A DNA stretch of 64,000 nt from Druceiella hillmani (GCA_039881145.1 JAYKKI010000095.1:2149001-2213000); one strand, 5' to 3'. Counted from the first letter of the stretch, positions 34,651 through 46,555 are shown. Numbers and translations: made by a program. Notes: a model not told the origin generated them from the letters alone.

Positions 34651-35197
34651 ACCGTTACTAATTCCATTTTGTTCCCCATTTTCCTTGTTCCTAACCATGT
34701 CAAGATTTATAATTATCCATTTTTTTGTTTTGTATTATTCGTATAAAGCTTAGTTTTCCTTATTTATATCTTATGATGTTTTTTTTATTTGTTATGTCCT
34801 AGATTTCAGTGCATATTTATGTCCTAGGTTTCAGGCATCAGCTCGAGTGTCCGTGTAATAAGTTAAACGCTTTATTGACCTTTGGATTTTGAGAGACACG
34901 GTGCCAAACCGTAATAACATAGCAGTTGATATTTGTAAGATTTACGGTAGATTAGTATAGTAGATTATTATCATAATATTATATAGTTCAAATTTTATAG
35001 TATAAATTTCTATTTGAAAAATTACTGGCCAAAAAGAACAACTTCAAAACAAATGCAAGTTGATTATTAATAAAAAAAGAAAATTCAAGTCCGCGTAAAA
35101 CACAGACAAGCAAGTATATAGGTGGTTATTAAAAATATTTTTTAAAACCGATACCAGAATATAAGAGATCTCATTTTTTTAGCTTCGGTACTCATAT

Positions 35198-35361
35198 ATT
35201 GAATATATTTGGCGTTAATTTTATAGAAATTCACGATTAAATGAAACTACAATCTTTGCTAACAGCCCATCTGAAGATGTAATACAACGAAACCTAGATC
35301 GTGGTAAAGAACTTAAAGAAAGTAGAAATAATACTACATCACGTAGTTTCATTTTATTCGT
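35198..35361 (-). mobile_element. Hammerhead element with 9-bp target-site duplication and an empty-site paralogue
   Basis: TACTCATAT occurs on both sides (35189-35197 and 35362-35370). The tail complement (ATTGAATATATTTGGCG) is on the left, so the element is on the minus strand. Block A' at about 58571-58582 has a single ATTACTCATACC with no element, i.e. an empty site. The left arm is truncated after ATGAAACTAC. Confidence 0.92.
35267..35304 (+). ncRNA. Hammerhead motif with short stem II
   Basis: CCAT, CTGAAGA (35271-35277), shortened stem II, GAAA, CC-TA-GA (one pair lost), TC, GTGG. It lies on the strand opposite to the element's orientation. Probably inactive. Confidence 0.55.
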
Positions 35362-35699
35362 TACTCATATCAAGAGAGGTAGCATATTAGATTACAGACG
35401 CTTATTTTCGATGCTGAGATGCTATGAACAGAGCGGAAAAAATAGAAGAACGTAAATCCATTATAACATATTATTTCCATATATATAAGCTATATGGTGT
35501 CCGAAGTTCAAAGGTAAATCCGTATAAGATCAACATGCGGATTCTTCGATAATACACTAACCAACTAAATTTAATTAGTTGAAGATTTATCAAGTCACTT
35601 ATCTACATCGTGTACAATCGTGTAATGTAAACGTGGCAATACGAAGGTTTCTTACTAATAGACTTTTAATAACAGTTTATTTTGAATAATTTTACTTTT

Positions 35700-36500
35700 T
35701 AACTCACTTAGAATGTAAAACACGTTGCGAAAGAAATTAACTGATTTTTATATATTATTTAGGCTATATCTATAACACTTATTGTAAAATTTAAAAATTA
35801 ATTTTGGTAAAAATTACTGACAAAAATTTTACAATTAACGTTACAGAAAAATTAGTTATTTTACCACACTTTTAAGTTTATTTATAATATCCGTTGAGCG
35901 ATTTGTCTAAAAAACTAAGTCAATGTGAATTGATGTTTTATAAATGTTTTGAAAAAATTATTTACCTTTTAGTTTCGATAAAAATGGCTCCCAAAAACAG
36001 TACAGTTAATACTACTGGTACATACAAAAATAGTAATTTCATCACACTTTTCATTTTATTTAAAAAACTCATCAAGCGATATGTCTATAAAATTAATTCA
36101 ATGTAAAATTATATTATATTAACATTTTGAAAAGAAAAAATTTTTTACATTTTAGTTTCGGTAGAAAATTATACAATTAACATAACAGGGAAAGCAGTAA
36201 TTTCACCACACTTAATTTTTTAAAAAACGCATCGAGCGATATGTCTATAAAACTATGTCAATAATTTTATGACATTATATTAAAATTTTGAAACAAAAAA
36301 AATATTTATCGTTAAGTTTTGGTAAAAATCGCACTCAAAAATTGTGCAGTTAATATTACAGGAAAAGTAGGATTTAACCTCATTTTTTTATTTAAAAACG
36401 CAATAAAAAAAACGCAAAAATTATTTTGTTTCTTACAAACTGTTAAAATGATGTTATTATAAAAATTTGGAAAACAAATTAAAAAATCTGTAATAATTTT
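35700..36500. repeat. Diverged tandem repeat, period about 170 bp
   Basis: The motif GAGCGAT(A/T)TGTCTA.AAAA near 35895, 36073 and 36234 is each time followed by TTTAGTTT.GGTAAAAAT and a TACA.TTAA.AT..CAGG block. The array is absent from the aligned position in block A' (around 58870), but related units lie at 63540-63870. Confidence 0.7.
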
Positions 36501-37018
36501 CTTATGTTACTGTCACACGACCACTACTAAAGTAGTGGTAGGGTAAAGGGTGGTTGTGTAGCTTATCAAACGATTGCCGGTTGTTTACCGTTATATACCA
36601 CATTTTGCTGCTCGTTTACTTTCTAATTATTTTTAAAGAAAATTCTTAATCGTTTCAATCACATTTTGTTTTGTCCTATAGATACTGTAATATATTATAT
36701 AAGGCCGTCATTTCATTTCATTATGGTAAAGCTTTGCTTACTTTTTAAACTTACCCAGACTTTTCTTTAATACGCTGGCATAAATCAGCAAGATCAAATA
36801 TTCTCCACAATAGATATTATATTTTGGCGACTGCAATGTCCTATAATATATTTTTAGCTTTACACAACGCTTAGAATATTTTCAGCTTGAATGAAATTCG
36901 AACTCATGTTTTGATGATTAGTTTCCGTTTAGGTTTAATATTTTTACTATCCGATATTGGTATACTTCTTTCAACATAATTTCAATGTTACTAATAATAT
37001 AATTTAAATATTTGTCAT

Positions 37019-37053
37019 TACACACGCACACACACACATGCACACACATGCAT

Positions 37054-37109
<56 letters not shown>

Positions 37110-37117
37110 ATGTGTAC
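37019..37117. repeat. (CA)n(TA)n(TG)n compound microsatellite
   Basis: CA repeats, then TA, then TG, a self-complementary arrangement that can fold on itself. The paralogous position in block A' (59331-59395) has only a TA array. Confidence 0.95.
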
Positions 37118-38309
37118 ATTTGTATAGACTAATTTTACATTTTCTATTCCTTACAAGCGAATTGACAAATTAAAAAATGTCCTACCTATACAGTAACTAT
37201 AAAAGTCTTATATAAATTCATTAGTAGCATTTTTGTTAGGGGGTGTGTTAACTTCTCTGTCTCTTGTAATTTCAAATATTATATACCTTTTGGTGTTAAA
37301 TTTTAACTGTCTACCTGTTTATTTGCAAATCTATATAAACTGAACAGTTAATTTTAAGAAAGTTATAAATTTTACAATTCATTTTTCTCAAGTGCAGAAC
37401 TTAGATAAATATTGTGGATAGAATTTTAGCAAGTAGCAAATTAAAGTTATTCTTTATACGCTTACATCTTCGTTGCAGTTTTATGTCGAGTAAAAATGCA
37501 CCACTAAACATATGACTTGACCATTTTTTATATAACAAATACTAAACGATATTTTATCCTATAAATATTTCTAATTTTACAATAATTAAAATGCGTAATA
37601 ATTCCCAAAATAAATAGATCGTAATGTATATTTTTCGTAGTGTTAGATTGTAAAGTGGTAACATTTTTAATTATAAATCCTTTTGACGCGTTGGGAAAAA
37701 AAACGATCCAAGATGAAGCAACGGAGGATGAAGTATTGAACCCTTCAACTGCGGAATGCGAAAAATTAAACGAAGGGTTACTGGGGAACTTCTTAAACCA
37801 AACTGTTACTGTTTCATGCAATTAATATATAATGGTGACAAGACGAAACGGTGATAATTAAGACGGAAGAGAGATAGTGAAGGTCGCCTTTGTGTAAGTG
37901 AATATGTGTGTAATATCTGCAGATTAATAATGTTAATTTCGATATATTGAATATATGCTAAAATCTAATAACTACACAGTAAAAAATACCCTTCTTTTAC
38001 CTTAGAACGTGGTAAAAAGCGCTCACTGAAAGGAATTGAATATTCAAATCAATTTGTTCGAGTTTTAGTAGTCGATTCGCCTTACACATTATTAATTTGT
38101 TTCAACATATGAAACAATTTAGTTGAAATATTGGATATTTTGCCAATATCGGCCATATAATATTTCACTTTAACGACAATCAAATGAAACTACATGATGT
38201 AGTATTATTCATACCTTTCTTTAAGTTCTTTACCACGACCTAGGTTTCTTATTATTAGCGAAGATAATAAAATTTACTCAATCAATCATTCAGAATCTTT
38301 GCTAACAGT

Positions 38310-38350
38310 CCACCTGAAGATGTTGTAATACAATGAAACCTAGGTCATGG
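38310..38350 (+). ncRNA. Hammerhead motif with intact core
   Basis: CCAC, CTGAAGA (38314-38320), T, stem II with a G-T closing pair, GAAA (38334-38337), CC-TA-GG, TC (38345-38346), ATGG. Stem I loses its pair next to the cleavage site. Otherwise well preserved. Confidence 0.65.
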
Positions 38351-38539
38351 CAAAGAACTTAAAAAAGTAGAAATAATACTACATCACGCAGTTTCATTTA
38401 ATTGTGAATAATGAATTTCTACAATTAACGCCAAATATATTAAAAAGTTACCAGTCTTAAATAATATACGAAGTAAGAAAATTGACTAAACTGATTTACC
38501 ATTTTAAAAAGAAGTGTGATACTTTCGAGAAAATAAGCA

Positions 38540-38700
38540 AGCCTTTCAAGTGAACTCAACAATGAGTAATGGCCAAGGTGGCACTCAACACCCGTTATAA
38601 AAAGATGAACAACTTGACAAGGGTTACAATGTTTCCATAATTCAAAATGTATCCCTAGTCGGCACCCGCCCTTTCTCGCTGCTAGGCTTAATAAAAATAG
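38540..38700 (+). repeat. 'GILNYGN' repeat inside the composite element
   Basis: Shares GATGAACAACTTGACA.GGGTTA, ATGTTTCCATAATTCAAAAT and the CGGCACCCGCCCTTTCTCGC end with copies at 16245 (complement) and 32177-32600. The 100-codon minus frame at 38440-38742 is its translation. Confidence 0.75.
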
Positions 38701-39728
38701 CACGTTTTGTAGGTATCCATTTTTTCGATCACGTAGTCTCATTTAATTTCTACAAAATTGACACCAAATATATTCAATATTTCACTTTAAATTAATACAA
38801 GCTATTAGAAACATAAATACAGAGAATTTATAGATCAAACAGCTTCAATGTTTGACGTAAATTTCGATAAATGTTAACTTTTTAGTTCATTCAAGTAAAA
38901 CGTTTTTCCCTTAATAATAACAATGTAGACAACGCGTTTAATTTTACTCCCAACACAAAAAAATGTCTACGTTTTATAATTATTTATATTTAAAAACATT
39001 ATTAAAATGTTAAATTTTAATTTCCCTATTAATAACCATTCATGTTCAAATACCACTCTCTCAAATATTACTTCAGATACAAAATTTGTACTTCAAAATT
39101 TTGAAACAAACGAACGATATTAATTAAATGAACTTATCGATATGACAAATACACATTTCACTACATATTATGAAACGAAATTCCCGTTCGCTCCTGCTTT
39201 TCTGTAGATTCACCAAAAACCCCAAAATTGTTGCTTAGAAAGTTTATCTCAGAAGTTTATAATATACAACACATAAAAAATGCTACATCATAAAAAAATA
39301 TGACTAAGTAAATGTAATTTCCCAAAAAAAAAAGTAGCATAATCGGCGGTACGAGCACGTATCTACCAAACGCGATCAAAACCAATAAAGATACATATAC
39401 AAATATAATCTATGACAAGATTGTAGATCTTAAACGTCCGCAACACGATATGTCTATCTGTTATACATAGTTTATAAAAAATATTCTTGGATGTAAAAAA
39501 TATTTCCAAGAGCTTTTTGCGCCTTTCTGTATAAATTCTGATCAAATTAAAACTCATAGTAAAGTCCGCATTAAATATAAATAAATGTTTTCCTTTCATA
39601 ACTTAATTTCTTCTCAGAGAATTTGATGCTATTTTCAACATTGTGTAAGGGATTTAATCCAAAAAGTTTTAGTGTGCCAAACATTTGAAAAACTCCAGGG
39701 AATTCTATAAATATCGATATAAAAGTAT

Positions 39729-39761
39729 AGAAAGTTCTCGAACGCACGATTGGAATATTCC
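39729..39761. promoter_or_regulatory. Heat-shock-element-like motifs in block A
   Basis: A perfect three-unit array, GAA-nn-TTC-nn-GAA (39730-39742), and 10 bp later GAA-nn-TTC (39753-39760). The aligned part of block A' also has such pairs (61126-61147). No gene start is seen next to it here. Confidence 0.4.
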
Positions 39762-40429
39762 AAAAAGTTTTGCATTTTTCATATTTTTCATAAAATTGGT
39801 GTCGCACCACACATAAATTAATGCTCTTGACGCATGCACTTGACCGGTGTTTTTATTAAAGTTATTCTAGTTAAGTAACATATATACAAATCCACTTATA
39901 GGTACGTAAGAACCTGAGATGTGCGGGTAACACAACACGAAATATGATAATTACAATCATTTATTTTTTTATCTTGTCACATTCTAAACATAAACTATTT
40001 CAATGTTTAGGAAAGGGTTAATCATGCTGCTGAAACACAATGCGATACACTGATAAACCATGTACAACGCGACACACTGAAAACCTTTTTCGGCCTTAAT
40101 CGTGAGCAATATTTCGTGGGAAGAATACTCGATCACACTCGTAATTCAGCGCTTTATTAAGAATTATTTTCGTCACGTGGAGATTTTGTTTATAATAGTG
40201 AAACGTTTAAATGTAAATAACTAAGAAAATATTAAAAATGAAAATATTTTGTGATTGAAAAACAAACTATTTCTTCAAAAAAATTACTGAGATGAAAATG
40301 AATGAGATATAATACTCGTATCAGATAGTTCATACAAGTAATAAAAGAACAAATAAGGGGCATTGGAGAGAAATGGAAGGCGCAGTAAATAATTAAGCAT
40401 GTTGAATTTATTTATTTCGGCTTCTTAAT

Positions 40430-41000
40430 CTTTATCATTTTACTTGTACAAGTATTTTGTATACCTTTTCGTTAATTCTATGGCCCTTAAATTATATAGT
40501 TCCAAAGTTGAAAGCTAATTAATAACTATAAGTTATATTCAGTTTCAAATCGTTAAGTAATATTATATCGTTCACCCCTGTTTACATTCAACCGCAATAT
40601 TAAATACTCGAAGGGGAATTTAACTCTCAAATTCGTGCTTTTCAAACTTCGTGTTTCAAATCCGAATCACGTTTTATAAAACAAAATTCAAAAGCGGTCC
40701 GACTTTGTATCCTGGCCGCTACAAAGACGATTCGAAATTCTCAAGGAAAATCTGCATCGCCGCTCAATATTCAGTCCAAAACGAGAGAAGCATCTCGCTG
40801 AAAAATGCTGCTTACTTCGTCTCATAGAGCTCGCCAATCCGAACGTAACCAAATGCCGCTTAATTTTAAGTCATCTTGTGTACTACACGCGATTTCATTT
40901 TATATTCGACTGAATCGAAATAAAAAAAATATATCTCATTCGATATTGACAAATTCGATTAAGGTTTCTAGTGCATTGAAATGTATATGTATTTTAGTGC
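40430..41000 (+). repeat. 'CS' interspersed repeat copy
   Basis: Forward copy with the same ordered landmarks as at 43430, 48110 and 62985, including the right-half TTAATTTTAAGTCATCT and GCGATTTCATTTTATAT. It forms the right end of duplicated block A. The 66-codon frame at 40805-41005 is not conserved. Confidence 0.8.
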
Positions 41001-41249
41001 ATTGAAATGTATATCTTGCTGCAATAATCACCGTTTGAGACATACGAAAATAGCTTTTCTATACATGAAGCCAAGGACACAGTGGTAGTATCTAAGAAAA
41101 ACAAAACACTTCAATAACTAGCTTATTATAAGTGTGTAATATCCGAATGAAGCCGAGTATACCGCAGAGCAGTTCAAAAACCATTCTTCCGGCACCCGAT
41201 ATTAAATTATCTTAAAAGCACTCAAAAGGAATAAATGCAGATATATTTT

Positions 41250-41335
41250 TTTTATTTCGATTCAATTGAATATAAAATGAACACGTGCGGAGTACACGAG
41301 ATGACTTAAAATTAAGCGTAATGCTTGTGTAAAGG
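41250..41335 (-). repeat. Small inverted piece of the CS repeat right half
   Basis: CGATTCAATTGAATATAAAATG..GAGATGACTTAAAATTAAGCG is the complement of the right half at 40870-40925, giving an inverted pair about 350 bp apart. Confidence 0.65.
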
Positions 41336-42552
41336 TCAATGCGATATAAAAACTAGAAATTTAATCCGCTGTATTTTTGTAAACCATGGTGCATGATTGC
41401 ATAGAAATAAGAAACAGAGCGATTAACTCACTAGATGTACATATCTTAATATATAAAATATAATTGTCATATTTACGTGGTTGGCAATAAAAGCACACAT
41501 GCTTGAAAATTTTGTTTATGATCGTCTCCATAAGCTGAAAAATTTGCATTAATATTATTATTTATAAATACTTTTATTAGAAATTTTAATTATAATAAAG
41601 TGACTTGACAATTTAAATTTGTGATTTCATTACGACTTTACAAAATAAATTCAAATTTAAAAATGCAATTGTGTATACATTTTTTAAGTCTCCGAGTCAA
41701 ATTAATGTTAAATATTCATTGAAACTACGTTTGGTGTTAGTAATAGACTATGACAATTATAATGCGAAAAATATAATTAATAATATCAGATTATAAGTGT
41801 GTTATGCATGGGTGTGTATTATAAAACTTTTAAACAAAATAATCACCCTACTTTAAGTAACCATCGAAAATAAAAGTGCATCAGTAAGTATAAAATAATG
41901 GAAATACGCTTTTTTGAACTTTAACAGTACAACATCAATGAATTTACAAAATATCGGTACTGCTGGAGATTGTTATTTCTTGTGATGGGTGCTAAGTCGA
42001 ATATATCAGCCAAAATCACTTGCATGCACGTCTGCTACAGCTGATTTTTTTCAGAAATCCCTTGACTTAGAAATTTGTAATTTAATGCAGAAATAAAGCA
42101 TATAAACCCGAACACACCTCAATAGTTCCAAAAATTCACATGAAAAAGTTGAGAAGTAAATACAGAAACTTTTGTTTTTGAAAGTCGGTATAATAGCATA
42201 AAAAATATTGTTTCATCATTTTTAGTACTATATCTTCTGGGATATATTGAAAGATATGCAAGAAATATGTTCCCCTTATTTATTTTTGGAACTACCGAAC
42301 TTAAAATTAAGGAGAAACTTTGCATATAACCTTTCAAAAACTTTTTGCAAAGATTATATGTAAACTATTTATGACGATGATTCTATATGTTGCAGTTTTT
42401 GACATATTTATAATAATATTCATGCTACTACAACTCAATTATTTTAGATATTATTAAATATTTATTGCTCTGGGAAAGTTGAATAATAAGTAATTTAAGT
42501 AAAACTAAAAAATGTAAATCATTCGTCCTAGTTTCGAACACTCGTTGCTTTG

Positions 42553-42627
42553 ACTGCTTTGACTAATACATGACAGACGGATTTTTTCGTCTGCTTTGAC
42601 TAATACATGACAGACGGATTTTTTTAA
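42553..42627. repeat. 40-bp direct duplication
   Basis: CTGCTTTGACTAATACATGACAGACGGATTTTTT occurs twice in tandem with no differences seen (only the first and last parts are quoted here: CTGCTTTGACTAAT and GACAGACGGATTTTT). Confidence 0.9.
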
Positions 42628-42939
42628 AAATGTTGTTCTACTTCAGCAACCTTCGTGCAACTTTTCATGATCTTGACGTCGGCGCAACCATCCACGTAGC
42701 AATTTTCCTGGAAGTCCTAAACGCAAATTATATATAATTTTTTTCTGTTCTTTAACTCGAATTTTTTCCTGATTACTATCCCTATTACCATTCTAAAACT
42801 CGCCGGCGTACGTAAAATTGAATGTGCTGCCAATTCTGTAGGAAATGTTTGCGACTATTTAAATATACTTATCGTTAGTATATAACTTTCATCATGTAAA
42901 TAAACATAGGATTTATTCTATCCCAGGTGGACTAATTCC

Positions 42940-42968
42940 ACGCAAGCGAAGCTGCGTGCAATAGCTAG
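42940..42968 (+). mobile_element. Helitron-type 3' terminus
   Basis: A short hairpin (ACGC-A-AGC / GCT-GCGT around GAA, 42940-42957) is followed 7 bases later by CTAG (42965-42968) and then T. Helitrons end in a small GC-rich hairpin about 10 bases before CTRR and insert between A and T; similar GCGAAGC..GC..GC...CTAG ends are common in insects. The 5' end (TC after A) was not located, so the element's length is unknown. Confidence 0.6.
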
Positions 42969-42982
42969 TTATTACATTCTTC

Positions 42983-43323
42983 TCATTGATTACATTCCAG
43001 GCAGAATATCATAGTCATCTTGTCAAGTGTGTTGCAGATGCGTGACGCGCCACACGTTATGTCTGCCTTCACCCGATCTCCCCAACAAATCGATGCCCGA
43101 CACATCCCACATGATCTGCTGCCTTTCAATTTTCCCGAACCACCAGAAATGCGATCAATATAATCTTTATTAGTCCATGACATATCTCCACAAAATTTCA
43201 TAATGCCAGTTTGTGCAATTATCAGACAAACGCTCCCCAATACCAAATTCTTCATTTGCGAAAATTTAGTACGGAACTCAGTCCATGATACTCCCAGCAT
43301 TGTTTTCCAGCACCATAATTCCA
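42983..43323 (-). pseudogene. LINE protein C-terminus, unusually open frame
   Basis: A 113-codon uninterrupted minus-strand frame begins ELWCWKTMLGVSWTEFRTK, continues IMKFCGDMSW..KDYIDRI and KGSRSCGMCRASICWGDRVKA, and ends at a stop. The order WCWRRML.(V/I)SWTEFRTN, then KFFGHI.R...D.I.R, then EG.R.RG is typical of the last domain of insect RTE/Jockey-type proteins. There is no ATG at the start (the first codon of the open frame is TTG), so this is the tail of a 5'-truncated insertion, not a separate gene. It is younger than the other LINE relics here because the frame is intact. Confidence 0.8.
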
Positions 43324-43429
43324 AGGCAGATTGTTAACAGAATAGAACATATAAGTATGTGTCAGTTGATGCTAATTATAAAAGAACAGACAAAAAGCAA
43401 ATGAGAGATAAAAACAAATATTTACACCT

Positions 43430-43935
43430 TTTGAATTCGTTCTTTAATCGTTAACTCTATCACCCTTGAATTTATATATTTCCAAAGTTCAAAATTAATT
43501 TAAAATTACAACTAATATTTTCGTTAAAACGTTAAATACTATTACACCGGTCATAAATGTCCTCCCCTATTTACAACCAACCTCAATATTAAATACTCAA
43601 CGGGGATTTGCCTCTCAAATTGGTGCTTCAGAATCTTCGAATTCCAATCTGAATTATGTTTTATAAAACAAAATTCAAAGGTACGGGCGATATTTCAATA
43701 AAGTTTTGGTCGCTACAGAGACAATTCAAAATTATCGAGGAATTTCCTTGTCGCCGCTTAATGTTTAGTCCGAAGCGAGAGTAGCACCACTTTGAAAAAA
43801 GTTCCTGCCTCCATCGTCTCGCAGAGCGCGCCAGTCTGACTGTAATTAAGTGCCGCTTAATTCTTAGTCATCGCATATACTATGGGCGATTTCATTTTAT
43901 GTACAACTAAATTGAAAGAAATTAAAAAATGTTTA
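43430..43935 (+). repeat. 'CS' interspersed repeat copy
   Basis: Forward copy, with landmarks CTCAATATTAAATACTCAACGGGG, TTTGCCTCTCAAATTGGTGCTTC and GAGAGTAGCACCACTTTG. The quoted pieces are also seen at 40560, 48290, 63160 and 7200. Confidence 0.8.
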
Positions 43936-44038
43936 ACACATATTGCATTCAGCGATTTTCAGTAAATTCAGAACCGTGGCTAATTTTTAAATAAAGTATT
44001 TAACGTTATTCATATACTAGTTTTCTGTTAAATATATG

Positions 44039-44040
<2 letters not shown>

Positions 44041-44108
<68 letters not shown>

Positions 44109-44130
44109 ATATGTATATATGTATATATAT
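44041..44130. repeat. (TA)n microsatellite
   Basis: Pure TA followed by TATG-interrupted TA. Confidence 0.95.
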
Positions 44131-45079
44131 TGAATTTCATGTGAAAATTTGTCAAAAACTTAATGGATTTGTTCAAATAACATTGGAAATTATATAATAT
44201 TGCCCTTCAACTTGCCTTTTCATGTATATTAATTTTAAGTTTTCATGTATATTATTTTTCAGGTATTTTAATTTATTTATAGGATTTTGCCACAAAATTC
44301 TATACTCGTGTGAAGCATCATATAAATAAATAAACCGTCGTTAATGCTGTGAGTAATATCACATAAAGAAAAGCGTTTAAAATTAAATGAAGTCATTGTC
44401 TCTTTTGATGGATAACTAAATATATCAGACAACACATTTAAAATTCTCACCTTGCATAGGTTTATACATAATTATCACTCACCGCACATAAAGTAGCAGT
44501 TCAAAATGTAATACTATTTACATGGTGTTAACGTGCTTAGAAAGTACATAGTTGAATGCATTATCAACACGGTATGTCATTGTAGAAACATTACATAAAT
44601 TACGCGTTTTATCGACGTCACCTCCAGCTTGCTGCTTAACTATTTAAACCTAAAGAGCTTTACATTTTCTCTACCGTAAAGATGCTAAGACAAATTCTCT
44701 AGTGTATTCTCCTTGCGCAAGCTCGGCTGTTTCTTTATTAACCGTTTCTAATGCTGTCGAAGTTGAGACTGTGATACAATTATTGCGGGTACCTGTAGCT
44801 GTGTGGATGGTTGAATTAATCGATTTAATTTAGTTCTTTACGAGGTTAATTTAATTTGTGAGATTTATTGATTATAATTAAGAATTTATTTCAAGGCTTT
44901 GCTTGAAAGGAGAGGCTGTCAGTCTTTAGCATTATTTTAAAAAAATATCCTTTATCTGGTTCTGTAGAAGTATATGTAGAATTTTTTTGGTTTTTCTTTT
45001 CCATTCAACTAAATTCGTCATAGAAATCATATTTGCTAAAAAGTTACATTTGAGAATACGAAATAATATTACAAATCGA

Positions 45080-45366
45080 ACATTCTATTAATTAATACTA
45101 GTTTAACAGAGGTGTTTGGTTTGTATTATTTCCACATTCTATTAATTAATTCTACATACATTACTAATTAATACTAGATAATTAATACTAGATAATTAAT
45201 CATTAATACTAGATAACTAATACTAGATTACTAATTAATACTAGATAATTAATACTAGATACATTACTAATTAATACTAGATACATTACTAATGAATACT
45301 AGATACAATACATTCTATTAATTAATACTAGTTTAACAGAGGTGTTTGGTTTGTATTATTTCCACA
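45080..45366. repeat. TAATTAATACTAGATA minisatellite between 57-bp direct repeats
   Basis: The segment CATTCTATTAATTAATACTAG..GGTGTTTGGTTTGTATTATTTCC occurs at about 45080-45137 and again at 45310-45367. Between them are about ten irregular copies of a TACTAGATA-containing unit. Confidence 0.9.
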
Positions 45367-45469
45367 TATTTTATTTTACGAATGCTTGCCACTGTAATTC
45401 ATTTTGAAGCAGATATTAGGTCTCTGCCGTTTTCTATTTCTTAAAATAAGTCTAAAAAATTTGTAACTA

Positions 45470-45775
45470 ATGGAAATTATTCATAACATAGATTTTCCCC
45501 TTTCAGATTTGATGACTTATTTTAATAGATTTTGGGATGCTGATTATGGGGAAAATGCTAAAAAAAATCCAAAAATTCCATACAGTTTTAGTCAGGAAAT
45601 TGTAATGGAAAAAAAGAAAATAATATTATTTATATGGGTAATAAATATGCAACGAAAGTATAACATTACAAAATATGAAACGAGACCTCTACTGTGTATG
45701 CTACGAGATTATGAAATAAACTGTACACAAATATACAAAGTGCATGCTCATTGTTTGTGTTTAAAATTTCACTGA
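45470..45775 (+). CDS. Hypothetical 101-codon open frame, paralogous to 54.27 kb
   Basis: ATG-started, reading MEIIHNIDFPLSDLMTYFNRF at the start and ending KVHAHCLCLKFH. The first third is homologous at DNA level to 54265-54345, where the same frame is broken soon after. I recognise no domain. Retention of an open frame in one copy only argues that it is chance or a dead exon of a duplicated locus. No promoter or splice evidence. Confidence 0.2.
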   Translation: MEIIHNIDFPLSDLMTYFNRFWDADYGENAKKNPKIPYSFSQEIVMEKKKIILFIWVINMQRKYNITKYETRPLLCMLRDYEINCTQIYKVHAHCLCLKFH

Positions 45776-46502
45776 AATTTCTTATTTATAATAATCTGCA
45801 CATCGAAATACTTCTGTACCCCATCGTTATCTCTTTCGTATTCGTAACGTATCGCTGTTTAGCATTGTTTCATTTAATTTTACATTGACTATGTATTTTT
45901 CATATTTATATCTATACAATTATTCTTGTACTATTTTATGCTATTATTTAAAGTTTATTTTAAGGGTTTCTTACGTCGAAAGAAAAAACAGAACCCTTAT
46001 AAGATAACATACGCCATTTTATGTAGATATCACCTGACGTAGAAATTTGTAATTTGACATAGCAATAAACACGCCTGTATGAATCCGCACATATTTCAAT
46101 AACCTCACACTTAAAAATATTTATATGGAAATTGTATGGGGTAAATTGGGTATTTAAAATTTTATATGTAGGGTATTATTTGAGAGTAACATAATTTTTT
46201 TCATAATTTTATATCCCATATTGCGTAGCAATTATAAGTAGTATATCTTACGAGGAAAATGTTCTGAAAATATATCTTCCCTTTTTATTTTCGAAATTAT
46301 GCAGTATATTCGGTAGTAATTATAATTAGTAAATATTCATAATTTTAGTGATTACATTTTTGAAGAAGCGTATTAAAAAGGAATCCCCGTTTCTTTTACT
46401 TACTATAAAACTACAGAACATAAAATTATGAAAAAAAACAAGGTTTTGAGTCTGCACAAAGATTGTAAAACTATAATGATGACTCTAGACATCATGATTT
46501 TT

Positions 46503-46504
<2 letters not shown>

Positions 46505-46555
<51 letters not shown>

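Larger units (their letters stand above)
38174..38775 (+). mobile_element. Composite 602-bp hammerhead element with 15-bp target-site duplication
   Basis: Exact AATATTTCACTTTAA copies flank it (38159-38173 and 38776-38790). The left part (38174-38440) is a standard element with a damaged minus-strand ribozyme, a spacer and a plus-strand ribozyme. The middle (38445-38710) is unrelated sequence that includes a 'GILNYGN' repeat. The right end (38729-38775) is a second family tail. The paralogous site at about 60140-60175 is empty. One target-site duplication around the whole structure suggests it moved as a single unit. Confidence 0.9.
34115..40860 (+). repeat. Segmental duplication, block A
   Basis: Collinear, same-orientation paralogue of 58155-63440. 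Anchors in order: GGCCTGATATATATTT (34121/58174); GACCTTTGGATTTTG..AGACACGGT (34878/58270); ACCAGAATATAA.AGA (35153/58549); CCACATTTTGCT-type and TACTGTAATATATTATAT blocks (36598/59015 and 36684/59095); TCTCTGTCTCTTGTAATTTCAAA (37253/59516); TACAAGCTATTA..ACATAAATAC (38797/60173); GAACAAATAAGGGGCATTGG (40347; the GGGGCATTGG core at about 62931); then the CS repeat. The two blocks differ by insertions listed separately. Confidence 0.85.
41580..45780 (+). repeat. Segmental duplication, block C
   Basis: Pieces match 45950-58000 in the same orientation: GACTTAGAAATTTGTAATTT (42064/46034), the CAAAGATTAT..TATGACGATGATTCTA block (42346/46458), the GGATTT..TAAAAA.TTGTT..ACTT block (42615/47283), the CS repeat (43430/48110), CAGACAACACATTTA (44428/51431), AGCTCGGCTGTTTCTTTATTAA (44718/57509), and the 45470-45560 block (54265). 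Diverged and rearranged. Confidence 0.65.

Noticed and set aside
37528..37825. Open frames on both strands in a block duplicated at 59.65-59.81 kb
   Set aside because: The paralogous copy breaks the frame, so there is no evidence of coding constraint.
44690..44760. LTR end (AGCTCGGCTGTTTCTTTATTAA block, also at 57509)
   Set aside because: It resembles an R-U5 end, but no matching second LTR or internal coding was found; it is explained by the C/C' duplication.
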